From the NCBI GenBank assembly GCA_964035575.1, contig OZ037834.1, positions 1,085,598 through 1,149,597 on the forward strand: a DNA stretch of 64,000 nt. The letters are read 5' to 3'. Shown one piece after another: positions 1 through 10,003 of this stretch. The translations under genes and the position numbers were made by a program. Each line of letters begins with the position of its first letter. Within the stretch, counting starts at the first letter, position 1. The notes under the pieces were generated by a model, which did not search any database, was not told the DNA's origin, and saw only the letters and a list, made by a program, of their open reading frames with translations. This stretch comes from Rhynchopus sp. YZ270_cl-10 (Eukaryota; Euglenozoa; Diplonemea; Diplonemida; Diplonemidae).

Positions 1-1017
1 TTTGCGGAGCATAACATGAAAACTGGCGCCGCAGGCAAAAAAAAAATTGAAGGTACAGCCTCCCGGGTCAACCCAACAGAATTTTCCCGGAAAAAAAAAA
101 GACTCCTCAAAATTTCCCGGAAAAAAAAGGATTTTCCCACGTAAAATTTCCCGTAAAAAAAACGACCTCTCAAGGATTTTGGAATTCCACTACGCGGTTT
201 AGCAACATCCCTGTCTCTTGTAGTCTTTTTTTTTTTTTTTTTTTTCAAAAAAAAATTGCAAAAAAAAAGGGGGGGATCTGGTTTTTTTTTTTTTCCCTTT
301 TTTTGATAAATTGTTGAACTAGTGTAGTTGCCTCGGTTGTGTTGCCACAGTTGTGCAACCTCCACTGTTTTTTTTTTTGCTGGCATGACCTGAGAGTGAC
401 CTGGTGTTTCCGACTCGGGACGAGTCGGGCCGACTTTTTTTCGAGTCGGCCCGCGTCGGCCCGACTCCGGCCAACTACCATCTATGTTGTACTATTGACT
501 ATTTTTTTTTTTATTCTTTTTTTTTTTTTTTTTGTTTGTTTGTTTTTTGAAAATGGTGCGTTGGAAATCGGTCAACGACCTGTCAGCGACCTGTCAATAT
601 CGACCCCTCCCGGAGCACCAGAAAACTTCTTTTTTTTTTTTCCTTCTTTTTTTCCCCCCCCCTTTTTTGCAGCTTTCTCCCTCGCGAGCACACAATAAAA
701 ATCAAGAATATCGCATCTTATGAACACGCCTGGGTCAGTACCGATCGGAACACCGACACAATTTAAAGACTGTGGTTATAACAACCAGAGAGGCAACCCA
801 CCTCAGAAGATACTGCACCGAGACAAACGTTTTTCGGGCAAAACAAGAGCTTGGGTCACCCCATATCCGCAGAACACCCCGTTTTTTCGATCGCGATTAC
901 TTGTTTTTTTTTTTGTGTCGACAACCACTTCGTTCCAAAAACGGAACAAAAGTTTTAGAACAGTCTGTGCATTGTTTGAGTAATGCACAGGCTGTACACG
1001 TTCTGAATTAGTTATAT
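1..1017. other. Repeat-rich spacer at window edge
   Basis: No gene is supported here. Bases 1-40 match 10407-10446 (TTTGCGGAGCA followed by TGGCGCCGCAGGC), so the window opens inside a dispersed repeat. Long T runs lie at 225-245, 500-540 and 630-660. Bases 308-366 are a copy of a short repeat also seen at 41524 and 50061 (GTAGTTGCCTCGG...GTTGCCACAG). Bases 890-1000 belong to a second short repeat beginning TGTGTCGACAA. Small open frames here are low-complexity. Confidence 0.6.
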
Positions 1018-1163
1018 ACTCCAGGGAAAAATTGAAGCTTTTTTTCCCCGAGGGGGGTGCAACTCCCAAGGATGTGTATTTCCCGAGCCGAAGGCGAGGG
1101 AAATACGAATCCGAGGGAGTTGGCACCCCCCAAGGGGAAAAATCTTCAATTTCTCCCAGGAGT
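1018..1163. repeat. Near-perfect palindromic element, 146 bp
   Basis: The arms start ACTCCAGGGAAAAATTGAAG and end as the approximate reverse complement CTTCAATTTCTCCCAGGAGT. Pairing continues inward through CCCCGAGGGGGGTGC, leaving a small loop near 1085-1095. It could fold into one long hairpin, as MITEs do. It abuts the TIR of the next element (1167-1975), and a second palindrome (1989-2130) sits symmetrically at that element's other side. Confidence 0.75.
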
Positions 1164-1166
1164 TTG

Positions 1167-1975
1167 TAATTTTATTGCCTCCAAATAGTGCCGAAAGCCA
1201 AAATTTTAGGGGGTTTTGACCCACCGCGTGTGCACATCAGTTGGTGGGTGCTTGGGGTGCCGTACAATAAGAAATGAAGCCGAAAACTAGGGGAGGAGGG
1301 TCTTTTTGTATGTCTGAATACTTTTGTTAGTGTTTTTTGTTGAGACGGCTGAAGTAACACCAGATGGTGTTCGACTTCAATTTCCGTTCTTTGTGCAAGT
1401 GATCGAAGTAGCGGTGTAATCTTCTCACGTGGCTTGCGGGACTTGATCTTCGACAATTTCAGAAATCCTTGCAAAGCAATGTCATGGGTTTCTTTTGTGG
1501 GCGCCTTCTTCTGAGCATCCTCATAGATATCTGAGGCCTGCTTCTTGGTAGTCCTTGGCATGATCTTGTGTTTTTGACGTTTAAATCCCTCTGGGAAATG
1601 TTTTTTGGGTGGAAAAAAACCTCAAAAACGCGTTTTAGACCCCTAGAAAGGCTCAAAACTGCTCAATTCTTGCTGGAATTGCAAAATTGGGCACTTTTAG
1701 GGGTATGACCAAAAAAATTTTCGAGAGTCTAGTTAGTACGGAGGCGCACCTTAGAAGGCAAAAAATCAAAAAAACAGCAGGGAAAAATAGACTTTTTATT
1801 CCCTGCCCCTTTTTAGCTGGGGTTCCCGGCTATTTACTATTTATTCCCTGCTCAAATTTACTTTTTTTCCCTCACCCCAGCCATTTACGGCTAAAAAATG
1901 CAGGGAAAAAAACCTACTTTATTTCCTGCCCCCCTAAAGCATTTTGGCTTGAGGCACAATATTTGGAGGCAATAA
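1167..1975. mobile_element. TIR element with small ORF, family 1 copy a
   Basis: Imperfect inverted ends TTATTGCCTCCAAATA (from about 1171) and TATTTGGAGGCAATAA (to about 1974) bound this segment. Its interior between about 1590 and 1740 resembles 2460-2610 in the neighbouring element: both have CAAAAACGCGTTT-like, AATTGCAAAATTGGGC and AAATTTTTCGAGAGT stretches in the same order. I infer two related non-autonomous DNA elements. No transposase domain is visible. Confidence 0.5.
1172..1561 (-). CDS. Hypothetical small protein inside a TIR element
   Basis: This open frame of 129 codons starts with ATG at 1561. The first ~75 residues are highly charged (MPRTTKKQASDIYED, then KSRKPREKITPLLRSLAQ) and read like real protein. 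The rest is less convincing and runs into the element's inverted end. A related element to the right carries its own short basic ORF at the same relative place, so it may be a small element-encoded DNA-binding protein. I recognise no family. It may equally be non-coding. Confidence 0.25.
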   Translation of the reverse strand: MPRTTKKQASDIYEDAQKKAPTKETHDIALQGFLKLSKIKSRKPREKITPLLRSLAQRTEIEVEHHLVLLQPSQQKTLTKVFRHTKRPSSPSFRLHFLLYGTPSTHQLMCTRGGSKPPKILAFGTIWRQ

Positions 1976-1988
1976 TATATATTATTAT

Positions 1989-2130
1989 CGTGAATTTATT
2001 TTCCAGTATTTCACGCACAGGTGGAAACAGCCCGAGGGAAGCATTTTTTCCCGAGGGCGAAGCCCGAGGGGAAAAATGCTTCCCCGAGGGCTGTTTCCAC
2101 CTGTAAGTGAAATACTGGTATAAATTCACG
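1989..2130. repeat. Near-perfect palindromic element, 142 bp
   Basis: The ends read CGTGAATTTATTTTCCAGTA and the approximate complement TACTGGTATAAATTCACG. Arms continue through CAGGTGGAAACAGCCCGAGG to a loop near GGGCGAAGCCC. The A/T-rich flanks (TATATTATTATCGTG and CACGAAAATATATTA) extend the symmetry. The TGAATTTATTTT/TTCACG motif recurs in the next element (2610-2740), so the two are related. Confidence 0.75.
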
Positions 2131-2154
2131 AAAATATATTATTTTATCTCCAAA

Positions 2155-2744
2155 TGAGACCATGAATTTCACAACCCGTTTTCACGTACAAAGAGAAGAG
2201 GGTGGGGTGGTTCTTTTTATGATGATTTTTGATTCAGTTTTTTGATGTGGAACTCTTAGCGCTGGACAGCGCCTTGAGCCAGAACTGGTGCAGCGGGTTT
2301 GTGGCGCTTACGCGGCTGTACTTCTGAGGAAGATGAGGAAGACGATGACGATGAGTCACTTGTGTTCGTGTCGGACTCACTCTCCACAGGTGCCCTCGCA
2401 CGTTTTTGAGGTCTCATTTGGGATTTTTTGATGAAAATTTGGAAAAAAAAACGTGTAAATCCGTGGTTTGTGTGATACAGAAAATTAACTCAAAAATGCG
2501 TTTGAGACCCCCAGAATGGCTCAAAATGCCTCTTTTCTGGCTTTAATTGCAAAATTGGGCCTCCAAAGGCCTCCAAAAAATTTTTCGAGAGTTCAGTTCT
2601 ACGATTTTCGACCGTGAATTATTTTTTCTGAGCGTGAATTTATTTTTCTGAGCGTGAATTTATTTTTTGAGCGTGAAATACCGGAAAATAAATTCACGCA
2701 CCTCCTTCACGATTTTGTGAAGGGGCGTGAAATTCATGGTCTCA
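2155..2744. mobile_element. TIR element with small ORF, family 1 copy b
   Basis: The element is bounded by a perfect 18-bp inverted repeat, TGAGACCATGAATTTCAC at 2155-2172 and its complement at 2727-2744. The right third holds three direct copies of GAGCGTGAATTTATTTTT. It encodes a small basic/serine-rich ORF on the minus strand and shares interior blocks with 1167-1975. This is a non-autonomous DNA transposon by structure; the superfamily is unknown. Confidence 0.7.
2256..2417 (-). CDS. 53-residue Ser/Asp tract protein with basic ends, in TIR element
   Basis: The ATG at 2417 opens a 53-codon frame ending with TAA at 2256-2258. It starts MRPQKRARAP, has an acidic/serine centre (SDTNTSDSSSSS) and a second basic cluster (QPRKRHK). 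Both basic clusters resemble nuclear-localisation signals. It lies in the centre of the TIR element 2155-2744 at the place equivalent to the ORF in 1167-1975. Whether it is expressed cannot be told from sequence. Confidence 0.3.
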   Translation of the reverse strand: MRPQKRARAPVESESDTNTSDSSSSSSSSSSEVQPRKRHKPAAPVLAQGAVQR

Positions 2745-2955
2745 AGCGGGGATAAAAATAAATAAAAAAAGGAGCAAAAAATAGAAACTAACTTCAGGTT
2801 CTGAATAGAAAGAAATCAATGAAAAACAACTTTTTCGTTTATCGCGAGTGTGTGTTGTGTGAGAGAGAAAAACAATGAGTGAGAAAGAAAAACACAAGCT
2901 GGCGGGCACGCACCTTCCGTCGTTTCTATTTCCTATTGTCAAGTACCTTGATTTA

Positions 2956-2992
<37 letters not shown>

Positions 2993-3101
2993 AGATAAAA
3001 CAAAACACCTGTGGCAAAGGCAATCTGTGGTGATCAGGGGTACTTTTCTGACAATAAATCGCAAAACCCCAATGAGAATCGCAAAAGATCACATAAATTC
3101 C

Positions 3102-3395
3102 AGGCACTCCGCTAGGTACTAAAGTTCTGTTGATTGTCAACAGAACTTTTTGAAAATGGGGAAAAAAAGAAAAAAAAAAAAGTTCTGCTAAGTGGTTCAG
3201 ACCCGTTCTACCTGTCAAAAAAGCTCAGGAGAAGAAGATATGGAGAGGTGAGTGCTCAAACGTCCCAAAAAAGTCAAAATCGGGCGTTGGTAAAAAAAAA
3301 AGTTGCGTACCGTGCGCCTGCGGCGCAAGCATGTACCCCACCAACGTGGACCATCAACAGAATATTTTCAAAATCGGAAATCCTAGCTGAGAGCC
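3102..3395. mobile_element. D-family MITE, copy 1
   Basis: The left end is GGCACTCCGCTAGGTACTAA and the right end is TCCTAGCTGAGAGCC, with inner arms TTCTGTTGATT and ATCAACAGAA. A second copy lies at 21489-21651 and shares the central segment GTACCGTGCGCCTGCGGC. This copy carries about 115 extra bases in its centre. Confidence 0.7.
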
Positions 3396-3450
3396 TGATA
3401 AATTCGCAAAAAAAAAAAAAAAAAAAAAACTTTTTTTTGCGAATTGTAAC

Positions 3451-3882
3451 TCATGGATGTCCAAAGTACTTGAAGTACTTTTTTCGGATTTTTTATGGCA
3501 CTTGAAGTACTTGACCCCCCTTTTTTTTTCCTCTCAAAATGACAGTCAAGTACTTGAAGATTGATCAAGTACTTGACAAAAATCAAGTACTTGACACCCT
3601 ATTTTTTTTTCTCGTACTTTTTTACTTTTTTACCCTCTGACAGAGTCTGTCAAGTACTTGTTTTCGCAAAAAAACGTCAAGTACTTGATCAAGTACCCAC
3701 TTTTTTTTTGTACTTGATCAAGTACTTGACGTTTTTTTTGTGGAAAAAGTACTTGACAGAGGGAGACCAAGTAAAAAAGTACGAGAAAAAAAAATAGGGT
3801 GTCAAGTACTTCAAGTATCAAGTATTGGGTTTTTTGGGGGATCAAGTACTTGATATACTTCAAGTACTTTGGACATCCATGA
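3451..3882. mobile_element. TIR element built of CAAGTACTTG palindromes
   Basis: Perfect inverted ends TCATGGATGTCCAAAGTACT (3451-3470 and its complement to 3882) flank about 380 bp. In that interior the 10-bp palindrome CAAGTACTTG, or its AAGTACTTGA variants, recurs more than fifteen times between A/T runs. The two halves are roughly complementary to each other, for example ACTTGACGTTTTTT against AAAAAACGTCAAGT. There is no coding capacity. Confidence 0.8.
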
Positions 3883-3964
3883 TTGTTGCGATTTTTTATT
3901 ATTTTTTTTGCGATTTGTATTTCGGTTTTTGCGAATTTTGTTCCAGAAAAGTACCCTGATCACC

Positions 3965-5024
3965 GCCCAAAAAATTTTTCCCAGCACTGCTGACCAAGGA
4001 CCGGGGGTATCAAAAGGGAGTCACAAACCCGCTTTTCGTTCTCGAATATGCATTTCGAAGACTTTGACCCCAAAAATGTCCCCCTCGTCTGTTTTGACCC
4101 CAACCGACCCTTGGCCCCAAAACGCAAACTGAAAGTGCCAAGGACCGGGTGCCACCACACAGGGTATACAGGCAGCACACCTCCCCCTCAGGGTGTGGCA
4201 GCGTCATTGTAGACACTGGCCTGGCTCTTTTGGTGGAAACCTTAAAAAGGTTCCCTAGCTGCTATGTGTTCTCTTGATGTTCTCTTTTTTTTTTTTTTTT
4301 TCCCCTTTTTTTTTTGTTATTTGACATGTAGACACCTCGCTTTTTTTTCGTGTGAGCTCCACGCTTTTCCCCCCTTCTTTTCACTGTAACCTACCGAGGT
4401 AGGGGTGACACTGACGACACACTAGTTTTTGGTAGCCGCGCCACTGGTATTGTCTGCTAAGTTGTTGTTGTTGTTGTTGTTGTTGTGATACATAACAGGG
4501 GAGAAATAGACTGTGCATTCAGAGTGATTTTTCTTTGTTTCCAGTATTGGTACCCAGCTGGTTCTGGAGGGGAGGGGGAGACGCAGTTTTCTTTTTACGA
4601 TGCACAAAGTTACAGGCCGTTTCTTGTCTTGTTTGTTTGTCTTCTATTATTCATCCAATTTGTGAATACTTCCTTAAAATATCCCGCATCAAACCCACAC
4701 ACAGCCATGAGTGATGCAAGGATTATCCTACTAAGATGCGTTTGTTAACTTGCGAATTCCTGTTGTAAACCCTAGCTCCTCCCTGCGAGTTCCGTGCGGG
4801 ATCACTAATAGCGTTAACTGTAACAAAAAAGACATAACAAACAAGTCTCTAAAGAAAGGCGGGGGAGAAGGGGGAGAAGGGGGAGAATAAAAAAAAAAAG
4901 ATTGGGCTGTTCTCTGTTGTTTGAGTGCATTGCCACGAACTTCCTCGCGCAATACGCCAGACACATGAAAACTTGGGGAGGGGCTGTACATTTTTTTTTT
5001 TCCCCTACCATTTTTTGCTTTTTT
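3965..5024. other. Spacer with repeat fragments
   Basis: No gene is seen. Bases about 4135-4240 match an internal part of the dispersed GCAGGCACC repeat family (ACAGGCAGCACACC, GTGTGGCAG, CTGGCCTG). Bases 4312-4372 are a copy of the short GTAGACACCTCGC repeat. A (TTG)8 microsatellite lies at 4464-4487. The rest is A/T-rich with homopolymers. Confidence 0.6.
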
Positions 5025-6045
5025 CATACATTGAAATCCCGGGGAGTCACGGGGAGTTTGGCAAAAAATCAAAAAAAACGAACTCCCCGTGAGTGTTTTT
5101 TTGGTTTCGAGAGTTTTCGAGAGTGTTTTTTTTTTTTTTTACGGAGAGTTTTCGCGATTAATCGCGACAAAATTCGCGATTAATCCCCGGGAGTAAAATC
5201 GCGATTTTTTGTAGCATTTTACCCCAAACACAACCGTGCACACCTGGTGCTATCCGCATCTGACCTGTGCCTACCTGGGCACACGTTCAGTCTACGTACT
5301 CACATTACACCTACCGATTGATTCGCAAAATGCACCCACTATGACAGAGGGGTGATAAGCCTCGCGGCTTTAGGCGGCACAGTGGTGGCGGACATGAGCA
5401 AACGAGCCCACAGGTCGATCACAAATGCGACGGGTTAATTCCGCGCTTGGAAATTATCCACACCTGTTTAAGATATAATTACGCTTAAATTACTCTGGGC
5501 GAAAAATGGTACACCATACCAGCACTGAAGCATACCACCACATGTAAGCAGGGCTATTTTAAATATGGGGATAAGGAACAAGAAAAGGGTGAAAACGGGT
5601 CGAGGCTTCCCGCCGCAGGCGGAAATTTTTAGATGCCGTGCACTTTTCCAGGTGGTTTGAAGAGTGATCTGACCATATTGTCCCAGTATAGCAGTACACC
5701 CAATAAATCCATTGGAGAAGGAACATTGCACTTTTGACCACCACAGAATACATGTTGCCAGCCACACCACTAAAGTACAAAAACCCCCTCGGAACGTAGT
5801 GAGAGCTTGTGAAAAAATCTCTCCCCGTTCATAGATGGCCCAGTTTTCGAGATTTTTTCATAAATTCGCGATTAATCGCAAATTTTTATTTTATAAATTG
5901 GAGAGTTTTCGAGAGTATTTTTTTTAAATCGGGGAGTATTGGAGAGTTTTGGAGAGTTTTGGAGAGTTTTTTTTTAAATTGGAGAGTTTTCGAGAGTTTT
6001 TCACAAATTCGCGATTAATCGCGAATTTTTTTTCTTTTTTTTTAA

Positions 6046-7255
6046 CCCTTTAAGGACCGTTCAGGTTTTTGGATTTTGGGGGTCAACTCTCCCCCGGCAG
6101 TAAAATATTAAGAGATAATTTTTTTTGACCAAATCTGGCGGCATTTGAAAGATTTTGCACAAATCTTTCCAACGGAATCAAAAAATCGAAAATCATCTAT
6201 TTTTTTAGAGTGGTGCGAGCCTTTTATTTTTGAGAATTTTTCTGAACAAAATTTTTTTTTGATAAACTCCCCGTCATTATTTCAACTCGAAAACGGCGTA
6301 TTTTGAAAGATCTGTTCAAAATCTTTGAAAATAAAAAAAAATTCGATAAAAAAGTCGGAGTAGAAATTTTCTGAAACAGCTGCACAAGGTTAGCAGCAAT
6401 ATTGGAAAACATGAGTTGTTAAGGATTTGCCTTAAACACGTGTATATCTGTAAGAAAAAGTACAAAAAGTGATCAAACCTCTTCCCATTCCTCACCTTCC
6501 CTCTCTTCGGAGCTTCTGGAGTATCCGGAAGCGTCACAAAAGGCGATGACCGTGTTCCCGGCGTTGCCGATGCTCGCGTTGTCCTCCTGTTCTCAGCAAT
6601 AAGCTGCTTCGCCAGTTCACACTTGAACACACTAAGCGACACCTTCTTTTGCTGAGAGCGTTGCAGAGGGAGAAGGCATTCTGCGCGACACTTCCAAGAA
6701 ATACCGAAACACTTTAGGTACCAAACTTTAGTTTAGAATTCCGGCAGGCTAGTACCATGCGCTGGTCCGACCGATCGATCCCTCCCATGTGGGAGTTGAA
6801 TACATGCCGAAGACATTATCCAGTAGGTGAAAATGGGGGGAAATCCCAAAAGTGAAATGGTACCCCTAACCTCTCCTGTTGATGAGGCTGACAGGGTATG
6901 TCAAAATAAATTTATTTTTGCTTCTTTGGAAAGATTTGTCACAAAATCTTTCCAAAGAACCAAAAATCAATTAGAAATATGCAGTTGTCACCCTCTAATT
7001 TTTTTTTGCAATTCGAAGTGCCCCCGATCCGTAAAAATCCGTAAAATCCCAACAAAAGTGAAATAGTACCCCAAATCTCTCCCGTCGGTGATGGTGCTGG
7101 GGGGTGTCAAAAAAAATCAAAACTTGCGTATTTTGAAAGATTTGCAACAAATCTTTCCAAAGAAAAAAAAGTCGATTTGAAATATGAAGTAGACATATCC
7201 TTAGGTATTTACGTGACCTTGAAGTGGCAATGGATTGCCTATGGTCCTTAAAGGG
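6046..7255. mobile_element. piggyBac element A (defective) at a TTAA target
   Basis: The inverted ends CCCTTTAAGGACC (6046-6058) and GGTCCTTAAAGGG (7243-7255) are each flanked by TTAA (6042-6045, 7256-7259). That is the target and CCCTTT terminus typical of piggyBac elements. The element is 1210 bp, too short for a complete transposase, and carries a recognisable transposase remnant on the minus strand. Interior A/T-rich stretches repeat TTTGAAAGATTT/AAATCTTTC. A longer sister copy lies at 32401-33798. Confidence 0.85.
6472..6660 (-). pseudogene. piggyBac transposase C-terminal remnant
   Basis: The conceptual product contains VSLSVFKCELAKQLIAENRR followed by a Pro/Thr/basic stretch (TLPDTPEAPKRGKVRNGKR). 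This resembles the last part of the piggyBac transposase domain (F-x-x-E-L-A-x-x-L-I) and the basic linker before the Cys-rich end. The catalytic core is not present in the element. The position within TTAA-flanked TIRs supports the call. It is a decayed fragment of a plain DNA transposon. Confidence 0.6.
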
Positions 7256-7334
7256 TTAATCGCTAAAACTCTCGAAAACACCAGTGGAGAGTCTCCGCGA
7301 CTCCCGGGGATTTCAATGTATGTTTTTTCAGATA

Positions 7335-7437
7335 CCACCTGATTTTTACCCGCGTCTAGGTCTACGGGCGCGTGTACAGTCCAGTACGGTCTTTTACGCG
7401 CCTGTACGCGCCAAAACGCGGGGTAAAAATCAGGTGG
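7335..7437. mobile_element. CCACCTG-type MITE, copy 1 (103 bp)
   Basis: The inverted ends CCACCTGATTTTTACCC and GGGTAAAAATCAGGTGG enclose inverse GCGCGT/ACGCGC stretches, so the whole element can form a hairpin. Other copies lie at 22728-22854, 43192-43290 and as a half copy at 63731-63778. Confidence 0.85.
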
Positions 7438-7456
7438 ATATGGTCACAATACTGAT

Positions 7457-7494
<38 letters not shown>

Positions 7495-7738
7495 ATTCAA
7501 AAGAAACAGCAGCACTCAAAACGATGAGGGCGATAGTGCAAAACGCCTCTGGGACGCAGGCACTGAATTCTAATAAAATAAATAAAAATCAAAAGAAAGT
7601 GAGGGGACACAAACGCGGGTCCCAATTCCCCTGTCTCCTAAGGGAAAGTACGATAAGTTAACAACAGAAGACGTGGAAATCCATCAGAACGTGCACAAAT
7701 CTATACACTCAGTCTGTGGTACTTCGTCACGTATTTCA
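7438..7738. other. 3' spacer of family gene 1
   Basis: A 37-bp A run (about 7458-7494) is followed by unremarkable sequence containing the short motif GACGCAGGCACTG at 7554. No gene is supported. Confidence 0.6.
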
Positions 7739-10003
7739 TCACATTGCTCCCTTGTGGAAGTATCTGTAGTACACCTGCTCGTACTCACGGAAGAATCCGA
7801 GCATGCACCACGGCTGTGTCTCCGAGTTTGTCTCTCCACTTCTGAACGATGTGACGAACTCCTTGTACGACTTCTTGTCGGTGTCCTTCGTACGGTCTCT
7901 GATCGAAGCGAGAAGTGTAAGCATTGCGTTCGCCTTGACAACGCCAAGCTTGTTCTCTGTGGCACTGCTGAAAGACACATCGTCCTGGTGGTTCATGACC
8001 TCCTGCATCAGGTTGATAACACGCAGGAAGATCGATGATTTGAAGTTCCACAACATGCCGTCGTTGTTGCTGGGGTCCTTCACCATGGTCACCACCTCGA
8101 GCAGACCGTCCACCTCGCTCACAACGTTCAGGGTCACAGGCGAAGAAACGGCGTTGATGGCATCCTCCAGCCACGACACGATGACGCTCTTTTCGGTACT
8201 GATGTGAAGGTGCTCGTATCCGATAATGAGGTACGACAGAGCAAGCATCGCAGAGCTGTGGCAGTCGAGGTAGATCTTCCTGTTCCTGTAGCATTCGAAG
8301 GCACCCTTCCTGTCACCAGATGTGACCCTCATGATGTCCATGACCTCAATCGAGTTCTCAATGTACTTGTTCAACTTCTGGTTCAGCTTCTTGTTCGACT
8401 TGTTCATGATCAAAATCTTCACCATGGCAAGAATTGCGTAGGAGTGTCCACGGAGGAACACTTGCTCAATCGTCTTGTCCACTTCTCCGTCAAGTGTGAG
8501 CACGAAGTTCTCCATGTAAATATCAAGGTGTTTGAGCAGCCACTGGTTCAGCTCCTCTCCCTTCTCGGCCAGCTCCACCTTCTCTTCGCTGGAGACATCA
8601 TAGTGGCCACCCTTCAAGAAGAATGCAAAGGACGCAACACTCGACAGCTCTGCACCGTAGTCGTAGGAGATCGAGAAGTCGGTAGGCTCCTTGCGGTCCT
8701 CGATGTTCTTGAACAGCTCGTCGTACGGCATCGTCCTGTGCAGTCCTCCTGAGGTCAGGAGAGAGTGGTCCTGCACGGAAAGTGTCTCGCCCTGCTGCAG
8801 AGCTCTGCCTCCGTACTGCATCTCGAGTGTGCTGAGACGCTCACCATCTGCCGTGAGGGAAACCTTGCGCAACTGCCTGTCACGGATGAGGATGTGGAAA
8901 GCATACGAGTACCCCATCGGGCCTGTGTTGTACACACTGAACCAGTCAAGGTCTTTGACAGGGATCGACTGAACGTCAGGCACTCTATGCTGCACAACAT
9001 CATTTGAAGCGTGCTTGACGGCAAGCTTGAAGAACGCCACACGGGGGAAGGCCTTCTTGAAACTGATGAGGACGTTCTCTGCTGGCTTCTCCTGAAGGTT
9101 CTTGGCATGTCCGTACTGGCGGATGATGGTGGTGTCGTCACGAACGTGGTACTCAACCTGTGCCTCGACGAGGTTCTCGCACACAACAGTGAAACGCACA
9201 ACAACAACGTCACTATGCTTCTCCACCACTCTCTTGTACTGGTCCAGGCCATAGTCACGAGTGCTGTACTCCGTACCGTCGACGGTGAACTCAAGAACGA
9301 ACCCAGCAAATGAGTAAAGCACCTCCTCGTCACGTCCGTCGTGGAAACGGTATCCAGTTGAGAGCTGGTTGCGGTTCACGTTCCCGTAATGGTCCATGAT
9401 TCCGTTGTGTGCACCGAAGGTTTCGTGTTCGGCGCTCTTCATCTCAATCAGGTTGTACGACTGTCTACGGAGCATAAGACCCTCCTTGCTCATGTACATC
9501 ATGAATTCGGTCAGGTCGTGTGCCTGCTTCTTGTACCTTTCGTAAACACCGGGAACAGTGAACACCTCCAGCACCTTTGCGTTGTCGTCAATCCACCACC
9601 ACCTGTCACCTCCCATGTCCTCCTCAGTCTCCTTCGATGCGTAGTGCCTACCTGTTTTCTGCATCAGCTTGTCCATGATGTGGTTCAGGAATGGCTGGGC
9701 ACTCTTGAAACTGATGCCCTTCGGCTTGGGCCCAGAGCATTCGAGAGCCTTCTCAGGAGCCTTCTCTGGACAGATCTTCTCAATGCACGTGGGACAGGTC
9801 TTGTCTGGGCAGTCCTTGTCTGGGCAGTCCTTGTCTGGGCAGGTCTTCTCAGGGGGGCAGTCCTTCTGGACAGAGTCCGGGCAGGGTGACACGTAGAAAT
9901 GCTTTTCAACAGTATCGGAAGAGAACCTTTGCGTGGCAAACATAAGCACAAGGCTTGCAGAAGCCAAGAGGATCAGGATACGCCGCGGCGAAAAGAGACC
10001 CAT
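7739..10003 (-). CDS. Family gene 1: Cys-stalk type II membrane protein, unknown ectodomain
   Basis: The product has 754 residues; I place the start at the ATG at 10003 because the frame upstream is low-complexity. Residues 1-8 are short and basic, and 9-24 form a hydrophobic signal anchor (ILILLASASLVLMFAT). Residues 41-89 form a stalk with nine cysteines in C-P-(D/E)-K repeats, encoded by perfect 15-bp DNA repeats. The conserved ectodomain begins about residue 96, with WWWIDDNAKVLEV (~135-147), MDHYGN, FHDGR, TDFSISYDYGAELSS, DCHSSAMLALSYLI and ETNSETQPWCMLG near the C-terminus. The centre is beta-rich by pattern and the last third helix-rich. The protein is probably at the surface or in the lumen of the secretory pathway. 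It is about 60-70% like genes 2-4. The family is not recognised, so enzyme or antigen remain open. Confidence 0.85.
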   Translation of the reverse strand: MGLFSPRRILILLASASLVLMFATQRFSSDTVEKHFYVSPCPDSVQKDCPPEKTCPDKDCPDKDCPDKTCPTCIEKICPEKAPEKALECSGPKPKGISFKSAQPFLNHIMDKLMQKTGRHYASKETEEDMGGDRWWWIDDNAKVLEVFTVPGVYERYKKQAHDLTEFMMYMSKEGLMLRRQSYNLIEMKSAEHETFGAHNGIMDHYGNVNRNQLSTGYRFHDGRDEEVLYSFAGFVLEFTVDGTEYSTRDYGLDQYKRVVEKHSDVVVVRFTVVCENLVEAQVEYHVRDDTTIIRQYGHAKNLQEKPAENVLISFKKAFPRVAFFKLAVKHASNDVVQHRVPDVQSIPVKDLDWFSVYNTGPMGYSYAFHILIRDRQLRKVSLTADGERLSTLEMQYGGRALQQGETLSVQDHSLLTSGGLHRTMPYDELFKNIEDRKEPTDFSISYDYGAELSSVASFAFFLKGGHYDVSSEEKVELAEKGEELNQWLLKHLDIYMENFVLTLDGEVDKTIEQVFLRGHSYAILAMVKILIMNKSNKKLNQKLNKYIENSIEVMDIMRVTSGDRKGAFECYRNRKIYLDCHSSAMLALSYLIIGYEHLHISTEKSVIVSWLEDAINAVSSPVTLNVVSEVDGLLEVVTMVKDPSNNDGMLWNFKSSIFLRVINLMQEVMNHQDDVSFSSATENKLGVVKANAMLTLLASIRDRTKDTDKKSYKEFVTSFRSGETNSETQPWCMLGFFREYEQVYYRYFHKGAM

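Larger units (their letters stand above)
3029..3964. mobile_element. Outer TIR element enclosing two other inverted-repeat elements
   Basis: GGTGATCAGGGGTACTTTTC at 3029-3048 is matched by its near-complement ending at 3964 (CAGAAAAGTACCCTGATCACC, one base shorter run of G). Inside are a D-family MITE (3102-3395) and the CAAGTACTTG-array element (3451-3882). The remaining sequence is A/T runs. The nesting suggests a repeated landing site for small DNA elements. Confidence 0.65.
5025..7322. mobile_element. Large TIR element with GAGAGTTTTC and GCGATTAATCGC arrays, interrupted by piggyBac
   Basis: The left end CATACATTGAAATCCC (5025) is matched in inverse by GGGATTTCAATGTATG at 7322. The pairing extends through GGGGAGTC/GACTCCCG. 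The interior has many copies of GGAGAGTTTTCGAGAG and of the palindrome TTCGCGATTAATCGCGAA, at 5090-5210 and 5850-6030. A piggyBac element (6046-7255) sits inside near the right end. The middle part, 5210-5850, is unique-looking and non-coding. Confidence 0.65.

Noticed and set aside
7803-9889. Long plus-strand open frames opposite family gene 1 (and equivalents opposite genes 2-7)
   Set aside because: They mirror the codon pattern of the minus-strand genes, recur identically wherever the gene recurs, and have no domain of their own.
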